This document shows positions 34,954 to 44,168 of a stretch of 64,000 nt of DNA, piece after piece; the first letter of the stretch is position 1; every line of letters starts with the position of its first letter. Location of the stretch: positions 5,637,001 to 5,701,000 of the forward strand of contig NZ_CP107996.1 of NCBI RefSeq assembly GCF_036088315.1. The letters run 5' to 3'. The position numbers and the translations under genes were made by a program. The stretch is from Streptomyces sp. NBC_00344. Lineage in GTDB: Bacteria; Actinomycetota; Actinomycetes; Streptomycetales; Streptomycetaceae. The notes under the pieces were generated by a model that did no database searches, was not told the DNA's origin, and saw only the letters and a list, made by a program, of their open reading frames with translations.

Positions 34954-35559
34954 ATGGAGCCCATGGCCGACCCGAAGGCGCTCCGCCGCGCCCCCGTCCA
35001 GCAGCGAAGCGCCGAACGTCTCACCCGGATACTGGATTCCTGTGCGGAGATCCTGGACGAAGGGGGCTACGAGCAGCTCACGACACGCTCCGTCGCCGCG
35101 CGGGCCGGTGTCCCCATCGGGTCCGTCTACCGGTTCTTCGGCAACAAGCGCGCCATGGCCGACGCTCTGGCGCAGCGCAATCTGGACCGCTATGCCGTGC
35201 GGATCGTGGACCGGCTGGCGGCCGTTCCGGCGGCCGACTGGCGCGGTGTGATCGATGTCGTGCTCGACGAGTACCTGGCGATGAAACGTAACGTCCCCGG
35301 CTTCGCGTTCGTCGACTTCGGTGGCCCCGGGGCGCTGGACGAGCCGAATCCGAAGGTCGCGGACCGGCTGACCGAACTGCTCGCCGCCCATCTCGGCCGG
35401 CCGGCCGACGGCAGGCTGCGCCGCAAGGTGCTGGTGGGTGTGGAGGTCACCGACGCGCTGTTGCAGCTCGCCTTCCGCGCCCGCCCTTCGGGGGACGGCG
35501 AGCTGATCATGGAGACCCGGGAGCTGCTGCACGCGTATCTGGCGCCCCTGCTCGACTGA
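34954..35559 (+). CDS. TetR/AcrR-family regulator
   Basis: A 201-aa TetR regulator. The DNA-binding domain covers about residues 16-65 (SAERLTRILDSCAEILDEGGYEQLTTRSVAARAGVPIGSVYRFFGNKRAM), followed by an all-helical ligand domain. ATG 34954 or 34963 are both possible; 34954 is used here. It diverges from hmgA, with the AATCCTA palindrome between, and reads toward the molybdopterin oxidoreductase. It may control hmgA, itself or both. Confidence 0.82.
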   Translation: MEPMADPKALRRAPVQQRSAERLTRILDSCAEILDEGGYEQLTTRSVAARAGVPIGSVYRFFGNKRAMADALAQRNLDRYAVRIVDRLAAVPAADWRGVIDVVLDEYLAMKRNVPGFAFVDFGGPGALDEPNPKVADRLTELLAAHLGRPADGRLRRKVLVGVEVTDALLQLAFRARPSGDGELIMETRELLHAYLAPLLD

Positions 35560-35572
35560 CCCCCTCCCATAC

Positions 35573-35590
35573 ATGCCTACCGGTCGGTAT
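35573..35590. promoter_or_regulatory. ATGCCGACC-type TetR operator, copy A
   Basis: ATGCCTACCGGTCGGTAT, identical at 16 of 18 positions to the site at 58164 (ATGCCGACCAGTCGGTAT); the core TACCG-GT-CGGTA is a perfect inverted repeat. It lies 45 bp before the oxidoreductase start. The TetR encoded at 55197, whose own operon has a related half-matching site, is the best candidate ligand; the adjacent TetR at 34954 is an alternative. Confidence 0.65.
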
Positions 35591-35634
35591 GCTCAGGTTG
35601 CCTGTGCGCCACTGTCGCCGCCCCGGGAGGGCTC

Positions 35635-37842
35635 GTGCTTTCACCCGACGCCGTACGTACCGCTCTGCGCATCTGCCCGCTCTGCGAGGCCACCTGCGGT
35701 CTGACGCTCACCATCGAGGGAACCCGGGTGACCGGCGCGCGGGGCGACCGCGACGACGTGTTCAGCAAGGGGTTCATCTGCCCCAAGGGGGCGTCCTTCG
35801 GAGAACTCGACGCCGATCCCGACCGGCTGCGCACCCCGCTGGTCCGCGAGGACGGCGCGCTGCGGGAAGCGACCTGGGACGAGGCCTTCGGGTTCATCGC
35901 CGCTCGTATCCGGCCGCTGATCGAGGAGCACGGCCCGGACGCGGTCGGGATCGTGCTCGGCAATCCCAATGTCCACACCGTCGCGGGGGCGCTCTACCCG
36001 CCGCTGATGCTCGGTGCGCTCGGCAGCCGCAACCTCTTCACGGCGAGCACCCTCGACCAGATGCCCAAGCATGTCTCCAGCGGGCTGCTCTTCGGTGATC
36101 CGCTCGCCATCCCGGTGCCCGACCTCGACCGCACCGACCATCTGCTGCTCCTCGGGGCCAACCCGCTCGAATCCAACGGCAGTCTCTGCACGGCCGGCGA
36201 CTTCCCGGGCCGGCTCAAGGCGCTGCGCAGGCGCGGCGGCACCCTCACCGTGGTCGATCCGCGCCGTACCCGGACCGCGAAAACGGCCGACACCCACCTG
36301 GCGATCCGGCCGGGAACGGACGCGCTGCTGCTCGCGGCGCTCGCTCACACCCTCTTCGAGGAGAAGCTAACCGACCTGGGCGCGCTCGCGGCGCATGTCG
36401 AAGGGGTCGCCGAAGTCGAGGAGTGCGTGAGGGAGTTCAGCCCCGAGGCGGTCGCCGGCGCCTGCGACATCGACCCCGGGGTCATCCGCACGCTCGCCCG
36501 GGACCTCGCCGCCGCACCGAGGGCCGCCGTCTACGGCCGGGTGGGCAGCTCCACCGTGGAGTTCGGCACCCTGGCCAACTGGCTGGTCGACGTGCTCAAC
36601 ATCCTCACCGGCAATCTCGACCGGCCGGGCGGCGCCCTCTTCCCGCTTTCCGCCACCGACCGTGCCCCCCGGCCGGCGGCCCCCGGCAAGGGGTTCGCGC
36701 TCGGCCGCTGGCACAGCAGGGTGAGCGGCCACCCCGAGGTGAAGGGGGAGCTGCCGATCACCGTGCTCGCCGAGGAGATCGAGACCCCGGGCGAAGGACA
36801 GATCCGCGCGGTGATCTCCATCGCGGCCAATCCGGTGCTCTCCGCGCCGGACGGAGACCGCCTCGACAAGGCCCTGGCGGGGCTGGACCTCATGGTCAGC
36901 ATCGACCCGTACCTCAATGAGACCTCACGCCACGCGGACGTCGTACTGCCTCCTCCGCCGTCCTCGCAGAGCGCCCATTTCGACTATGTCTTCAACACCC
37001 TGGCCGTCCGCAACCAGGCCCGCTACTCCCGCCCCGCCGTACCGCTGGCACCCGGTCTGCTCGACGAGAGCGAGATCCACGCCCGGCTGATCCTGGCGGT
37101 GAGCGGCAAGCACGGCGCCGACCCGGCGGACGTCGACGCGATGGCGATCGACCGTACGCTGGCCAGGGCCGGCGCGGCCGCGGCGTCGGCAGGACAGCTC
37201 TCCGGACGCACCGGGCCCGAGCGGCGGCTCGATCTGATGCTCCGTCTGGGGCCGTACGATCTGACACTGGACCGGCTCATCGACCACCCGCACGGCATCG
37301 ACCTGGGCCCCCTGCAACCGCGCATACCGCAGGTGCTCAGGACCCGCAGTGGACGCATCGAGCTCTGCCCGGCACCCATCGCCGCCGATCTGCCCAGGCT
37401 CCGCAGGTCGCTGGAGGGGCGTCGCGCCGGACTCGTCCTCGTGGGCCGCCGTCATCTGCGCTCGAACAACAGCTGGATGCACAACCTCCCCGCGCTGAAC
37501 GGCGGGTCCAACACCTGCACGCTTCAGGTCAGCCCCCAGGACGCCGAGCGTCTGGGGCTCTCCGACGGCGCCGCCGCCCGGATCAGTTCGGCGGGCGGCG
37601 CGCTCGAAGTCCCGGTGGAGGTGACCGATGCCGTCAGGGCCGGAGTGGTGAGCCTGCCGCACGGCTGGGGTCACGACCGGGCAGGTACCCGGCTGTCGGT
37701 CGCCGCGAGGCGCCCGGGAGTCAATGTGAACCAGCTGCTCGACGGCACGCTGCTGGACCCGCTGTCCGGCACCGCGGTGCTCAACGGCTTCCCGGTGGAG
37801 GTGACTCCGGCCGGAACGGGGCGCTCCGTACAACGGGCATGA
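35635..37842 (+). CDS. molybdopterin-dependent oxidoreductase
   Basis: A 735-aa member of the bis-molybdopterin (DMSO reductase) superfamily. The N-terminal 4Fe-4S motif is C-x2-C-x3-C (CPLCEATC) with a fourth Cys in GFICPKG; GNPNVHTVAGALY, VDPRRTRTAKTADTHLAIRPGTD and the C-terminal GRRHLRSNNSWMHNLPAL plus NVNQLLDGTLLDPLSGTAVLNGFPVEV are characteristic molybdopterin contacts. No Tat signal, so cytoplasmic. Single-subunit form similar to assimilatory-type or formate dehydrogenase-like enzymes; substrate not assignable. GTG start follows GGGAGG. No partner subunit adjacent. Confidence 0.87.
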   Translation: MLSPDAVRTALRICPLCEATCGLTLTIEGTRVTGARGDRDDVFSKGFICPKGASFGELDADPDRLRTPLVREDGALREATWDEAFGFIAARIRPLIEEHGPDAVGIVLGNPNVHTVAGALYPPLMLGALGSRNLFTASTLDQMPKHVSSGLLFGDPLAIPVPDLDRTDHLLLLGANPLESNGSLCTAGDFPGRLKALRRRGGTLTVVDPRRTRTAKTADTHLAIRPGTDALLLAALAHTLFEEKLTDLGALAAHVEGVAEVEECVREFSPEAVAGACDIDPGVIRTLARDLAAAPRAAVYGRVGSSTVEFGTLANWLVDVLNILTGNLDRPGGALFPLSATDRAPRPAAPGKGFALGRWHSRVSGHPEVKGELPITVLAEEIETPGEGQIRAVISIAANPVLSAPDGDRLDKALAGLDLMVSIDPYLNETSRHADVVLPPPPSSQSAHFDYVFNTLAVRNQARYSRPAVPLAPGLLDESEIHARLILAVSGKHGADPADVDAMAIDRTLARAGAAAASAGQLSGRTGPERRLDLMLRLGPYDLTLDRLIDHPHGIDLGPLQPRIPQVLRTRSGRIELCPAPIAADLPRLRRSLEGRRAGLVLVGRRHLRSNNSWMHNLPALNGGSNTCTLQVSPQDAERLGLSDGAAARISSAGGALEVPVEVTDAVRAGVVSLPHGWGHDRAGTRLSVAARRPGVNVNQLLDGTLLDPLSGTAVLNGFPVEVTPAGTGRSVQRA

Positions 37843-37961
37843 GCTGAGCGTAAGGAAAGGTCGGTTCAGGCCATTCCCAACCGGTCGGCAACCGGCTAAC
37901 TTGCGGCCCAGTCGTCTCTTCTGGTCACAGCCGCCGTGCTGATTGCCCCGGACGGAATTCC

Positions 37962-39311
37962 ATGTCTCGCGCCATCTCTCTGCAGAGCATCACCAAGACG
38001 TACGACCGGGGCGTCCGCGCCGTCGACCGCGTGTCGATCGACGTGGAGCCCGGCGAATTCCTCGTACTGCTGGGCCCCTCCGGGTGCGGGAAATCGACCG
38101 TTCTCCGCATGATCGCCGGGCTGGAGGACGTCACCGATGGCGAGGTGCTGCTCGACGGCCAGTACGCCAACCATCTGCCGCCCGGGCAGCGGGGTATGGC
38201 CATGGTCTTCCAGAACTTCGCGCTCTACCCGAGCATGACGAGCCGCGACAACATCGGTTTCCCGCTGCGTTTCGAGGCCCCGGGCGAGGACTCATCGGTG
38301 CGCGTCGAGGCAACCGCCCGGATGCTCGGCATCGAGGACGTCCTCGACCGGTATCCCGGCCAGCTCTCGGGCGGTGAGCGGCAGCGCGTCGCCATGGGCC
38401 GGGCCATCTCCCGGCGGCCCTCGGTCTTCCTGATGGACGAGCCGCTGTCGAACCTCGACGCCAAGCTCCGCAACCACCTCAGGGCCGAGATCGCCCAGCT
38501 CACCCGTGAACTGGGCGTCACCACCATCTATGTGACGCACGACCAGTCCGAGGCGATGTCACTGGGCGACCGCGTCGCGGTGATGCGCGGAGGAGTCCTC
38601 CAGCAGATCAGCAAGCCGCGCGACGCGTACGGCCTGCCGGAGAACGTCTTCGTCGCCGCGTTCATCGGCACCCCCCGGATCAATCTGCTCCAGGCCGTGG
38701 TGCATGCGCCGCTGGACGGCGCGATGTCGATCGATCTCGGCCGGCAACGGCTGCGTCTTCCCGAACCACTCAGCACCGACCACCAGTTGCTCCGTATCCA
38801 GCAGGGCAGACAGCTCATCGTCGGCCTGCGCTCCGAGGCCGTGAGGATCGCTCCGCCCAGCCAGGCCCGCCCCGGCGAGGTGGCGATCAGCGGCCTGGTC
38901 GAGCACATGGAGTACCAGGGCCATGAGGCGCTGGTACATCTCAACACCGGCTCGCAGCCCGCTGTCGTGCCGGACCTGGAGTCGCCCCGGCCGGGTCCTG
39001 TCTCCCGTCGCCGCAAGAGCGCCGCGGCGACCGGTGTGCTCACCCGGCTGAAGGAGCGGGCAGCTCAGCACGTCTCGGGGCCCGTTGTGGTCCTCGACGC
39101 CGCAGAGCCCGAACCGACGCACACCCCGGACCGCCGCTCGATGGGCGCCAGCGACCTGGTGGTGCGCACCAGCCCTGATCTGCGGGTGCGCACCGGCGCC
39201 CAGGTGCCGCTTCTGGTCGATCTCGCCCATCTCTATGTGTTCGACAACTACGGCCGCAGGATCTGCCCCGCGCCGAGAGACCTCCCCGGCCTCGACCAGG
39301 GTCCGCTCTGA
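37962..39311 (+). CDS. ABC transporter ATP-binding protein, sugar type (UgpC/MalK-like)
   Basis: A 449-aa ATPase with Walker A GPSGCGKST (38-46), Q-loop FQNFALYP, signature LSGGERQR, Walker B VFLMDEPLSNLD and switch HDQSEAM, the classic MalK/UgpC pattern. The C-terminal MOBE region is interrupted by an 80-residue basic/Pro-rich insertion (about 318-395) absent from MsiK-type proteins of about 370 aa. No permease or binding protein lies nearby, so it probably energises transporters encoded elsewhere, as MsiK does for several sugar systems. ATG 37962 has no strong Shine-Dalgarno. Confidence 0.87.
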   Translation: MSRAISLQSITKTYDRGVRAVDRVSIDVEPGEFLVLLGPSGCGKSTVLRMIAGLEDVTDGEVLLDGQYANHLPPGQRGMAMVFQNFALYPSMTSRDNIGFPLRFEAPGEDSSVRVEATARMLGIEDVLDRYPGQLSGGERQRVAMGRAISRRPSVFLMDEPLSNLDAKLRNHLRAEIAQLTRELGVTTIYVTHDQSEAMSLGDRVAVMRGGVLQQISKPRDAYGLPENVFVAAFIGTPRINLLQAVVHAPLDGAMSIDLGRQRLRLPEPLSTDHQLLRIQQGRQLIVGLRSEAVRIAPPSQARPGEVAISGLVEHMEYQGHEALVHLNTGSQPAVVPDLESPRPGPVSRRRKSAAATGVLTRLKERAAQHVSGPVVVLDAAEPEPTHTPDRRSMGASDLVVRTSPDLRVRTGAQVPLLVDLAHLYVFDNYGRRICPAPRDLPGLDQGPL

Positions 39312-39392
39312 GGCTGTTCCGGCAGCCGGCCCGGCGGACACAGCACCGCCGGGTCCTCCGTACGACCGCCGCCTTGCGCCGGACTGCAGCGC

Positions 39393-39556
39393 TCAGCCGG
39401 CAGCGGCCCCGAACCACTGCGGCAGCCGGCTGAGCGGATCCCCTGATCCTCACCGGCCCGTGCGGACCCGGCGCCGAGCCCGTGGCGGACCACGGTCGAC
39501 GTGACGTTCTCGGCCAGGTACCGCTCCACGTCCCCGAAGTCCAACGGCTCCGACAC
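39393..39556 (-). pseudogene. broken small gene remnant
   Basis: In the 406-bp gap between the ATPase and aldehyde dehydrogenase genes, the minus strand from a GTG at 39556 reads VSEPLDFGDVERYLAENVTS..., with G or C in the third position of all the first 31 codons. Downstream the coding-like signal continues in another frame, ending DPLSRLPQWFGAAAG at a stop at 39393-39395. The 164-bp span is not a multiple of three, so one frameshift is implied. I do not recognise the product. It could be a decayed gene or a sequencing error in an intact gene of about 54 codons. Low confidence. Confidence 0.3.
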
Positions 39557-39636
39557 CGGCCGGGGGCCCGGCTCCGGGGACACACGTATCCGGCCCCGGA
39601 ATGGCCCGCATCACCCGGCAGGACCTGGCGCCGAAA

Positions 39637-39653
39637 AACTAACGACGCTAGTT
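39637..39653. promoter_or_regulatory. AACTAGC-type TetR operator, copy 1
   Basis: AACTAACGACGCTAGTT, half-sites AACTA/TAGTT, 65 bp upstream of the aldehyde dehydrogenase start. It matches the site at 44135 at 13 of 17 positions, both fitting AACTAGC-N3-GCTAGTT. The TetR at 43449 is the likely binder. Confidence 0.7.
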
Positions 39654-39717
39654 TAGGTTGCCGGTGCAGAGCGGACGGTATACGCACAGCACATCGGCAG
39701 GTTCTGGAGGAGGCGCG

Positions 39718-41112
39718 ATGAAGGCCCATGACGGGATGTACATCGGCGGTGAGTGGCGGTCGCCCAGGGGGACGGACACGATCGCGGTCGTGAATCCGGC
39801 CGACGAGCAGGTCATCGGCCATGTGCCGGCCGGCACGGCGGAGGACGTGGACGAAGCGGTACGGGCAGCCCGTGCCGCGTTCCCCGCCTGGTCCGCGACC
39901 CCGCCCGCCGAGCGCGCCGCACGGATCGCCGCGCTGCGCGACGTCCTTGTCGCGCGCAAGGACGAGATCGCCGGGACGGTGACGGCGGAACTCGGCTCTC
40001 CGCTGCAGTTCTCCCAGCTGGTGCACGCCGGTGTTCCCGCACTGGTCGCCGGTTCGTACGCCGAGCTGGCCGCCACGCACCCCTTTGAGGAGAAGGTCGG
40101 CAACTCGACCGTCCTCTCGGAGCCGGTCGGTGTCGTCGGTGCGATCACTCCCTGGAACTACCCGCTGCATCAGATCGTCGCCAAGGTGGCTCCCGCGCTC
40201 GCAGCGGGGTGCACGGTCGTGCTGAAGCCGGCTGAGGACACGCCTCTGACCGCCCAGCTCTTCGCCGAGGCCACTCAGGAAGCCGGCCTGCCCGCAGGAG
40301 TGTTCAACCTGGTCACCGGTATCGGCACGGTCGCGGGTCAGGCACTGGCCGGCCACGAGGGCGTCGATCTGGTCTCCTTCACCGGATCCACCGCCGTCGG
40401 CCGGCAGATCGGCGCCGTCGCGGGCGCGGCCGTCAAGCGTGTCGCCCTGGAACTCGGCGGCAAGTCCGCCAACGTGATCCTTCCGAGCGCGGATCTGGCC
40501 AAGGCGGTCGGTGTCGGGGTCGCGAACGTCATGGGCAACTCGGGCCAGACCTGCAGCGCGTGGACGCGGATGCTGGTCCACCGTGACCAGTACGACGAGG
40601 CGGTGGAGCTGGCTGCGGCGGCGATCGCCAAGTACGTCCCGGGGGAGCGTGTCGGCCCGCTGGTCAACGCCAAGCAGCAGGCGCGTGTCCGCGGGTACAT
40701 CGAGAAGGGTGTCGAAGAGGGGGCCAGGCTGGTCGCCGGTGGCCCCGAAGCACCGCTGGAGCAGGGGTACTACGTCAGCCCGACGCTGTTCGCCGATGTC
40801 ACCCCCGAGATGACCATCGCGCAGGAGGAGATCTTCGGACCGGTCATCTCGATCCTCCGGTACGAGGACGAGGACGACGCCCTGCGGATCGCCAACGGGA
40901 CCGTGTACGGCCTCGCGGGAGCCGTATGGGCGGGCGATGAGGACGAAGCCGTGGCCTTCGCCCGCCGTATGGACACCGGTCAGGTCGACATCAACGGTGG
41001 CCGGTTCAACCCGCTCGCCCCGTTCGGCGGTTACAAGCAGTCCGGCGTCGGCCGCGAGCTCGGCTCGCACGGCCTCGCCGAGTACCTCCAGACCAAGTCC
41101 CTCCAGTTCTGA
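39718..41112 (+). CDS. NAD(P)-dependent aldehyde dehydrogenase
   Basis: A 464-aa aldehyde dehydrogenase. Conserved elements in order are [29 protein letters not shown] (cofactor), [24 protein letters not shown] (general base Glu), [12 protein letters not shown] (nucleophilic Cys, here C-S rather than the common C-x-A), and [19 protein letters not shown] immediately precedes the ATG at 39718. It is followed after 17 bp by an alcohol dehydrogenase, so the pair can oxidise an alcohol through aldehyde to acid. The substrate is probably an aliphatic or aromatic alcohol; not determined. Confidence 0.92.
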   Translation: MKAHDGMYIGGEWRSPRGTDTIAVVNPADEQVIGHVPAGTAEDVDEAVRAARAAFPAWSATPPAERAARIAALRDVLVARKDEIAGTVTAELGSPLQFSQLVHAGVPALVAGSYAELAATHPFEEKVGNSTVLSEPVGVVGAITPWNYPLHQIVAKVAPALAAGCTVVLKPAEDTPLTAQLFAEATQEAGLPAGVFNLVTGIGTVAGQALAGHEGVDLVSFTGSTAVGRQIGAVAGAAVKRVALELGGKSANVILPSADLAKAVGVGVANVMGNSGQTCSAWTRMLVHRDQYDEAVELAAAAIAKYVPGERVGPLVNAKQQARVRGYIEKGVEEGARLVAGGPEAPLEQGYYVSPTLFADVTPEMTIAQEEIFGPVISILRYEDEDDALRIANGTVYGLAGAVWAGDEDEAVAFARRMDTGQVDINGGRFNPLAPFGGYKQSGVGRELGSHGLAEYLQTKSLQF

Positions 41113-41129
41113 GCCGGGAGAACCGCACC

Positions 41130-42212
41130 ATGGTCCGCGCCGCAATTCTGCCTGCCGTCGGCTCCCCTCTGGAGATCGACGGCATCGACATCCCCGAGCC
41201 CGGCCCCGGCCAGGTCAGGGTCCGCCTCAGTGCCGCAGGTGTCTGCCATTCCGACCTCTCGCTGACCAACGGCACCATGCGGGTCCCCGTCCCGGCCGTG
41301 CTCGGGCACGAGGGCGCGGGCACCGTCGTCTCGGTCGGGGAGAACGTCACCCATGTAGCGCCCGGCGACGGAGTGGTCCTCAACTGGGCCCCCTCCTGCG
41401 GGGCATGCCACGCCTGCGCCCTCGGCGAGGTATGGCTCTGCGCCAACGCGCTCTCCGGCGCCGGCGATGTCTATGCGAAGCGGGCGTCGGACGGCACGGA
41501 CCTGCACCCCGGCCTGAACGTCGCCGCGTTCGCCGAGGAGACCGTCGTCGCCGCCAACTGCGTGCTGCCCGTTCCCGACGGCATCCCGCTGACCGACGCG
41601 GCCCTGCTCGGCTGCGCGGTCCTCACGGGTTACGGCGCGGTCCACCACTCCGCCCGGGTCCGCGAGGGCGAGACGGTCGCGGTGTTCGGCGCAGGCGGGG
41701 TCGGGCTCGCCACGCTGCAGGCCGCCCGCATCGCCGGTGCGTCGACGATCGTCGCGGTGGACGTCTCCCCGGACAAGGAGGAGCTGGCCAGGGCGGCGGG
41801 TGCCACCGAGTTCGTGGTCGCGTCCGAGAACACGGCCCGGGAGATCCGCTCGCTCACCGGGAAGCAGGGGGTGGATGTCGCGGTCGAGTGCGTGGGGCGG
41901 GCGGTGACCATCCGCACCGCCTGGGAGTCGACCAGGCGCGGTGGGCGCACCACGGTGGTCGGTATCGGCGGCAAGGACCAGCAGGTCACCTTCAACGCGC
42001 TGGAGATCTTCCACTTCGGCCGCACCCTGGCGGGATGTGTCTACGGCAACTCGAACCCGGCCGAGGATCTGCCGGTGCTCGCGGAACATGTCAGGGCCGG
42101 ACGGCTGGACCTGGGGATGATGGTGACCGAGCACATCGGGCTCGAAGACATCCCCGCCGCCTTCGACAACATGATCGCGGGCAAGGGCGGGAGGGCGCTC
42201 GTCGTCTTCTGA
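41130..42212 (+). CDS. zinc-dependent alcohol dehydrogenase
   Basis: A 360-aa MDR-family alcohol dehydrogenase. Catalytic-zinc ligands are in AAGVCHSD and LGHEGAGTV; a structural-zinc-like Cys group is partly present (CGACHACALGEVWLC); the NAD-binding Rossmann motif is AVFGAGGVGLATLQAA. The sequence resembles the class III/mycothiol-type or benzyl-alcohol branch (QVTFNALEIFHFGRTLAGCVYG). Together with the aldehyde dehydrogenase 17 bp upstream it forms a two-gene operon. Confidence 0.9.
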   Translation: MVRAAILPAVGSPLEIDGIDIPEPGPGQVRVRLSAAGVCHSDLSLTNGTMRVPVPAVLGHEGAGTVVSVGENVTHVAPGDGVVLNWAPSCGACHACALGEVWLCANALSGAGDVYAKRASDGTDLHPGLNVAAFAEETVVAANCVLPVPDGIPLTDAALLGCAVLTGYGAVHHSARVREGETVAVFGAGGVGLATLQAARIAGASTIVAVDVSPDKEELARAAGATEFVVASENTAREIRSLTGKQGVDVAVECVGRAVTIRTAWESTRRGGRTTVVGIGGKDQQVTFNALEIFHFGRTLAGCVYGNSNPAEDLPVLAEHVRAGRLDLGMMVTEHIGLEDIPAAFDNMIAGKGGRALVVF

Positions 42213-42272
42213 CGGAGCGTGACCGGGGCGGGGGCCTCGCCATTCCCCTCTACCCGCCTGCTTTTGTCCGCC

Positions 42273-42302
42273 GTCCCCCCGCCGGTCTTCCGGCCGGGGG
42301 AC
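42273..42302. terminator. bidirectional terminator between alcohol dehydrogenase and EamA genes
   Basis: GTCCCCCCGCCGG (42273-42285) pairs with CCGGCCGGGGGAC (42290-42302) at 12 of 13 positions with a TCTT tetraloop, between convergent genes. Confidence 0.75.
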
Positions 42303-42353
42303 GCGCCGTTCCTGGAGTTCCTCAAGGAAGCGGGCCCGGGGGCGGGGTGCCGG

Positions 42354-43343
42354 TCAGCGCTCGGTGCCGCTGCTGCGCGGGCCTCCGGCGCCGGTGCTCG
42401 AGCCGTGCCCGCCGGGTGAAGCGCCGGAGCCCGCCTCCGGCAGCGGAGCGGACGGCAGGGAGGCCCGCCGCAGCCGTCCCGACCGGGACCGCGACACCGC
42501 TACACCCGCCAGGCACACCACCCCGCCCAGCAGCGTCAGCCACTCCGGCACCTCGTCCAGGAACAGCCACGACATCAGCACGACCAGCGCGGGCACCGCG
42601 TACGTGGTCGCGCCCATGCGCCCCGCGGTCGTCCGGGCCAGGGCGTAGGCCCAGGTGGTGAAGGCCAGAGCGGTCGGGAAGACCCCCAGATAGACCATGT
42701 TGAGCGTGGCCGATACCGGCGCCCGCGAAGCCTCGCCGACCAGTACCCCCATGAACGGCAGACAGGCGACCGCGCCGACCAGACAGCCGAACGTGGTCAC
42801 CTGCAGCGCGGACGCGTGACGCAGGGCCGGCTTCTGGCCGACCACACCGCTCGCGTACGACACCGCTGCCAGCAGACACAGGGCCATTCCGAGCACCGAC
42901 GAGTCGCCCTCGCCCGACATGGACAGTCCCACCACCACTGTTCCGGCGAAGGAGACAGCCATGCCGGCCATCAGCCGTGACGGCAGCCCCTCCTTGAGCA
43001 GCCACCCAGCGAGCAGCGCCATGACCAGCGGACCGACGTTCACCAGCAGTGCCGCGGTGCCCGCATCCACCTTCTGCTCGCCCCAGTTGAGAACCACCAT
43101 GTACAGGCCGAACCAGAGCAGGCCCGAGATCACGATGCCGGGCCAGGCGGCCCGGGGCGGCAGGCCCTCCCTGCGGACCAGACAGATCGCACCGAGGACG
43201 ATCGAGCCGGCCAGCAGGCGGCCGAGGGCGAGCGCGCCAGGGGAGTAGGCAGCGCCGGCGCTGCGGATCGAGACAAACGCCGAGGCCCACAGCAGGACAG
43301 TCGTCCCGGCCGCGGCGACGGCCTTCGTCTGGGTGGAATTCAT
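42354..43343 (-). CDS. EamA/DMT-family transporter
   Basis: A 329-aa drug/metabolite transporter with ten hydrophobic segments in two EamA repeats (VLLWASAFVSIRSAG at the start of repeat 1, SVLGMALCLLAAVSYASGVVGQK in repeat 2) and a low-complexity cytoplasmic tail of about 40 residues. Start ATG 43343 avoids a 12-residue arginine-rich extension. Substrate is unknown. It converges on the alcohol dehydrogenase gene and lies downstream of the TetR gene on the same strand, with about 105 bp between. Confidence 0.85.
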   Translation of the reverse strand: MNSTQTKAVAAAGTTVLLWASAFVSIRSAGAAYSPGALALGRLLAGSIVLGAICLVRREGLPPRAAWPGIVISGLLWFGLYMVVLNWGEQKVDAGTAALLVNVGPLVMALLAGWLLKEGLPSRLMAGMAVSFAGTVVVGLSMSGEGDSSVLGMALCLLAAVSYASGVVGQKPALRHASALQVTTFGCLVGAVACLPFMGVLVGEASRAPVSATLNMVYLGVFPTALAFTTWAYALARTTAGRMGATTYAVPALVVLMSWLFLDEVPEWLTLLGGVVCLAGVAVSRSRSGRLRRASLPSAPLPEAGSGASPGGHGSSTGAGGPRSSGTER

Positions 43344-43448
43344 ACGACGAACGTAACGCGCCTGTGGTCCGGTTCTCACCGCAATATCGCCGCGCGAACA
43401 GCGTCGGCGCGATGCCGGGCGTCCGGCGGCCGGGCGGGCCGGAACGCG

Positions 43449-44105
43449 TCAGCCGGCTCTCGGCACCGGCCGGAGCGTCTCGTACTGCAGGGCCAGGCCA
43501 TCCACCAGCGCCCTGAGTCCTGTCTCGAAGGCACCCTCGTCGACCTGCTGCTGCCGCTCGGCGAGCAGATGGGCCTGGCCGAGGTGCGGATAGTCGGCCG
43601 GGTCGTAGGCGGTCTCGTCGTCGACGAAACCGCGGGCGAACGAACCGAGGGCCGAGCCGGTGATGAAGTACCGCATCAGCGCGCCGATGTAGGTGGCCTG
43701 GGCGGCCGGCCAGCCCGCCCGGACCATCGCACCGAAGACCGCGTCCGCCACTCGCAGACCCGCGGGCCTGCGGCCGGGTCCCTGGGCGAGCACCGGGACG
43801 ATGTTGGGGTGGTCGGTCAGCGCGGAGCGGTACGAGACGGCCCAGTCGTGCAGCGCGGTGCGCCAGTCGCGGACGTCGTTCTCGTCGAACATCGACAGAT
43901 CGATCTGGGCGGAGACGGCATCGGCGACCGCGTCGAGGATCTCGTCCTTGTTGCGGAAGTGGTTGTACAGCGAGGGTCCGCTGACCCCCAGCTCGGCGGC
44001 GAGCCGGCGGGTGGAGACGGCCGCCAGCCCTTCGGAGTCCACCAGAGTGCTCGCGGTCGCGACGATGCGCTCTCTGCTGAGGAGGGGCTTGCGTGGGCGG
44101 GCCAT
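43449..44105 (-). CDS. TetR-family repressor of the AACTAGC regulon
   Basis: A 218-aa TetR protein: DNA-binding domain at about 8-55 (SRERIVATASTLVDSEGLAAVSTRRLAAELGVSGPSLYNHFRNKDEILDAV) and a TetR_C-type ligand domain (ALTDHPNIVPVLAQGPG). Start MARPRKP at 44105. The palindrome at 44135-44151 sits 30 bp upstream of its start and 18 bp before the divergent acyl-CoA dehydrogenase, and a related palindrome precedes the aldehyde dehydrogenase at 39718. Autorepression plus control of both units is the expected circuit; the inducer may be an acyl-CoA. Confidence 0.85.
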   Translation of the reverse strand: MARPRKPLLSRERIVATASTLVDSEGLAAVSTRRLAAELGVSGPSLYNHFRNKDEILDAVADAVSAQIDLSMFDENDVRDWRTALHDWAVSYRSALTDHPNIVPVLAQGPGRRPAGLRVADAVFGAMVRAGWPAAQATYIGALMRYFITGSALGSFARGFVDDETAYDPADYPHLGQAHLLAERQQQVDEGAFETGLRALVDGLALQYETLRPVPRAG

Positions 44106-44134
44106 GGCGCACATAGTAGGGCCTGCCCCCGAGA

Positions 44135-44151
44135 AACTAGCAGTGCTAATT
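44135..44151. promoter_or_regulatory. AACTAGC-type TetR operator, copy 2
   Basis: AACTAGCAGTGCTAATT is a 17-bp palindrome with one mismatch, placed between the divergent TetR and acyl-CoA dehydrogenase starts. It is the second copy of the motif at 39637. Confidence 0.75.
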
Positions 44152-44168
44152 TAAATGAGGTGCCCCGA

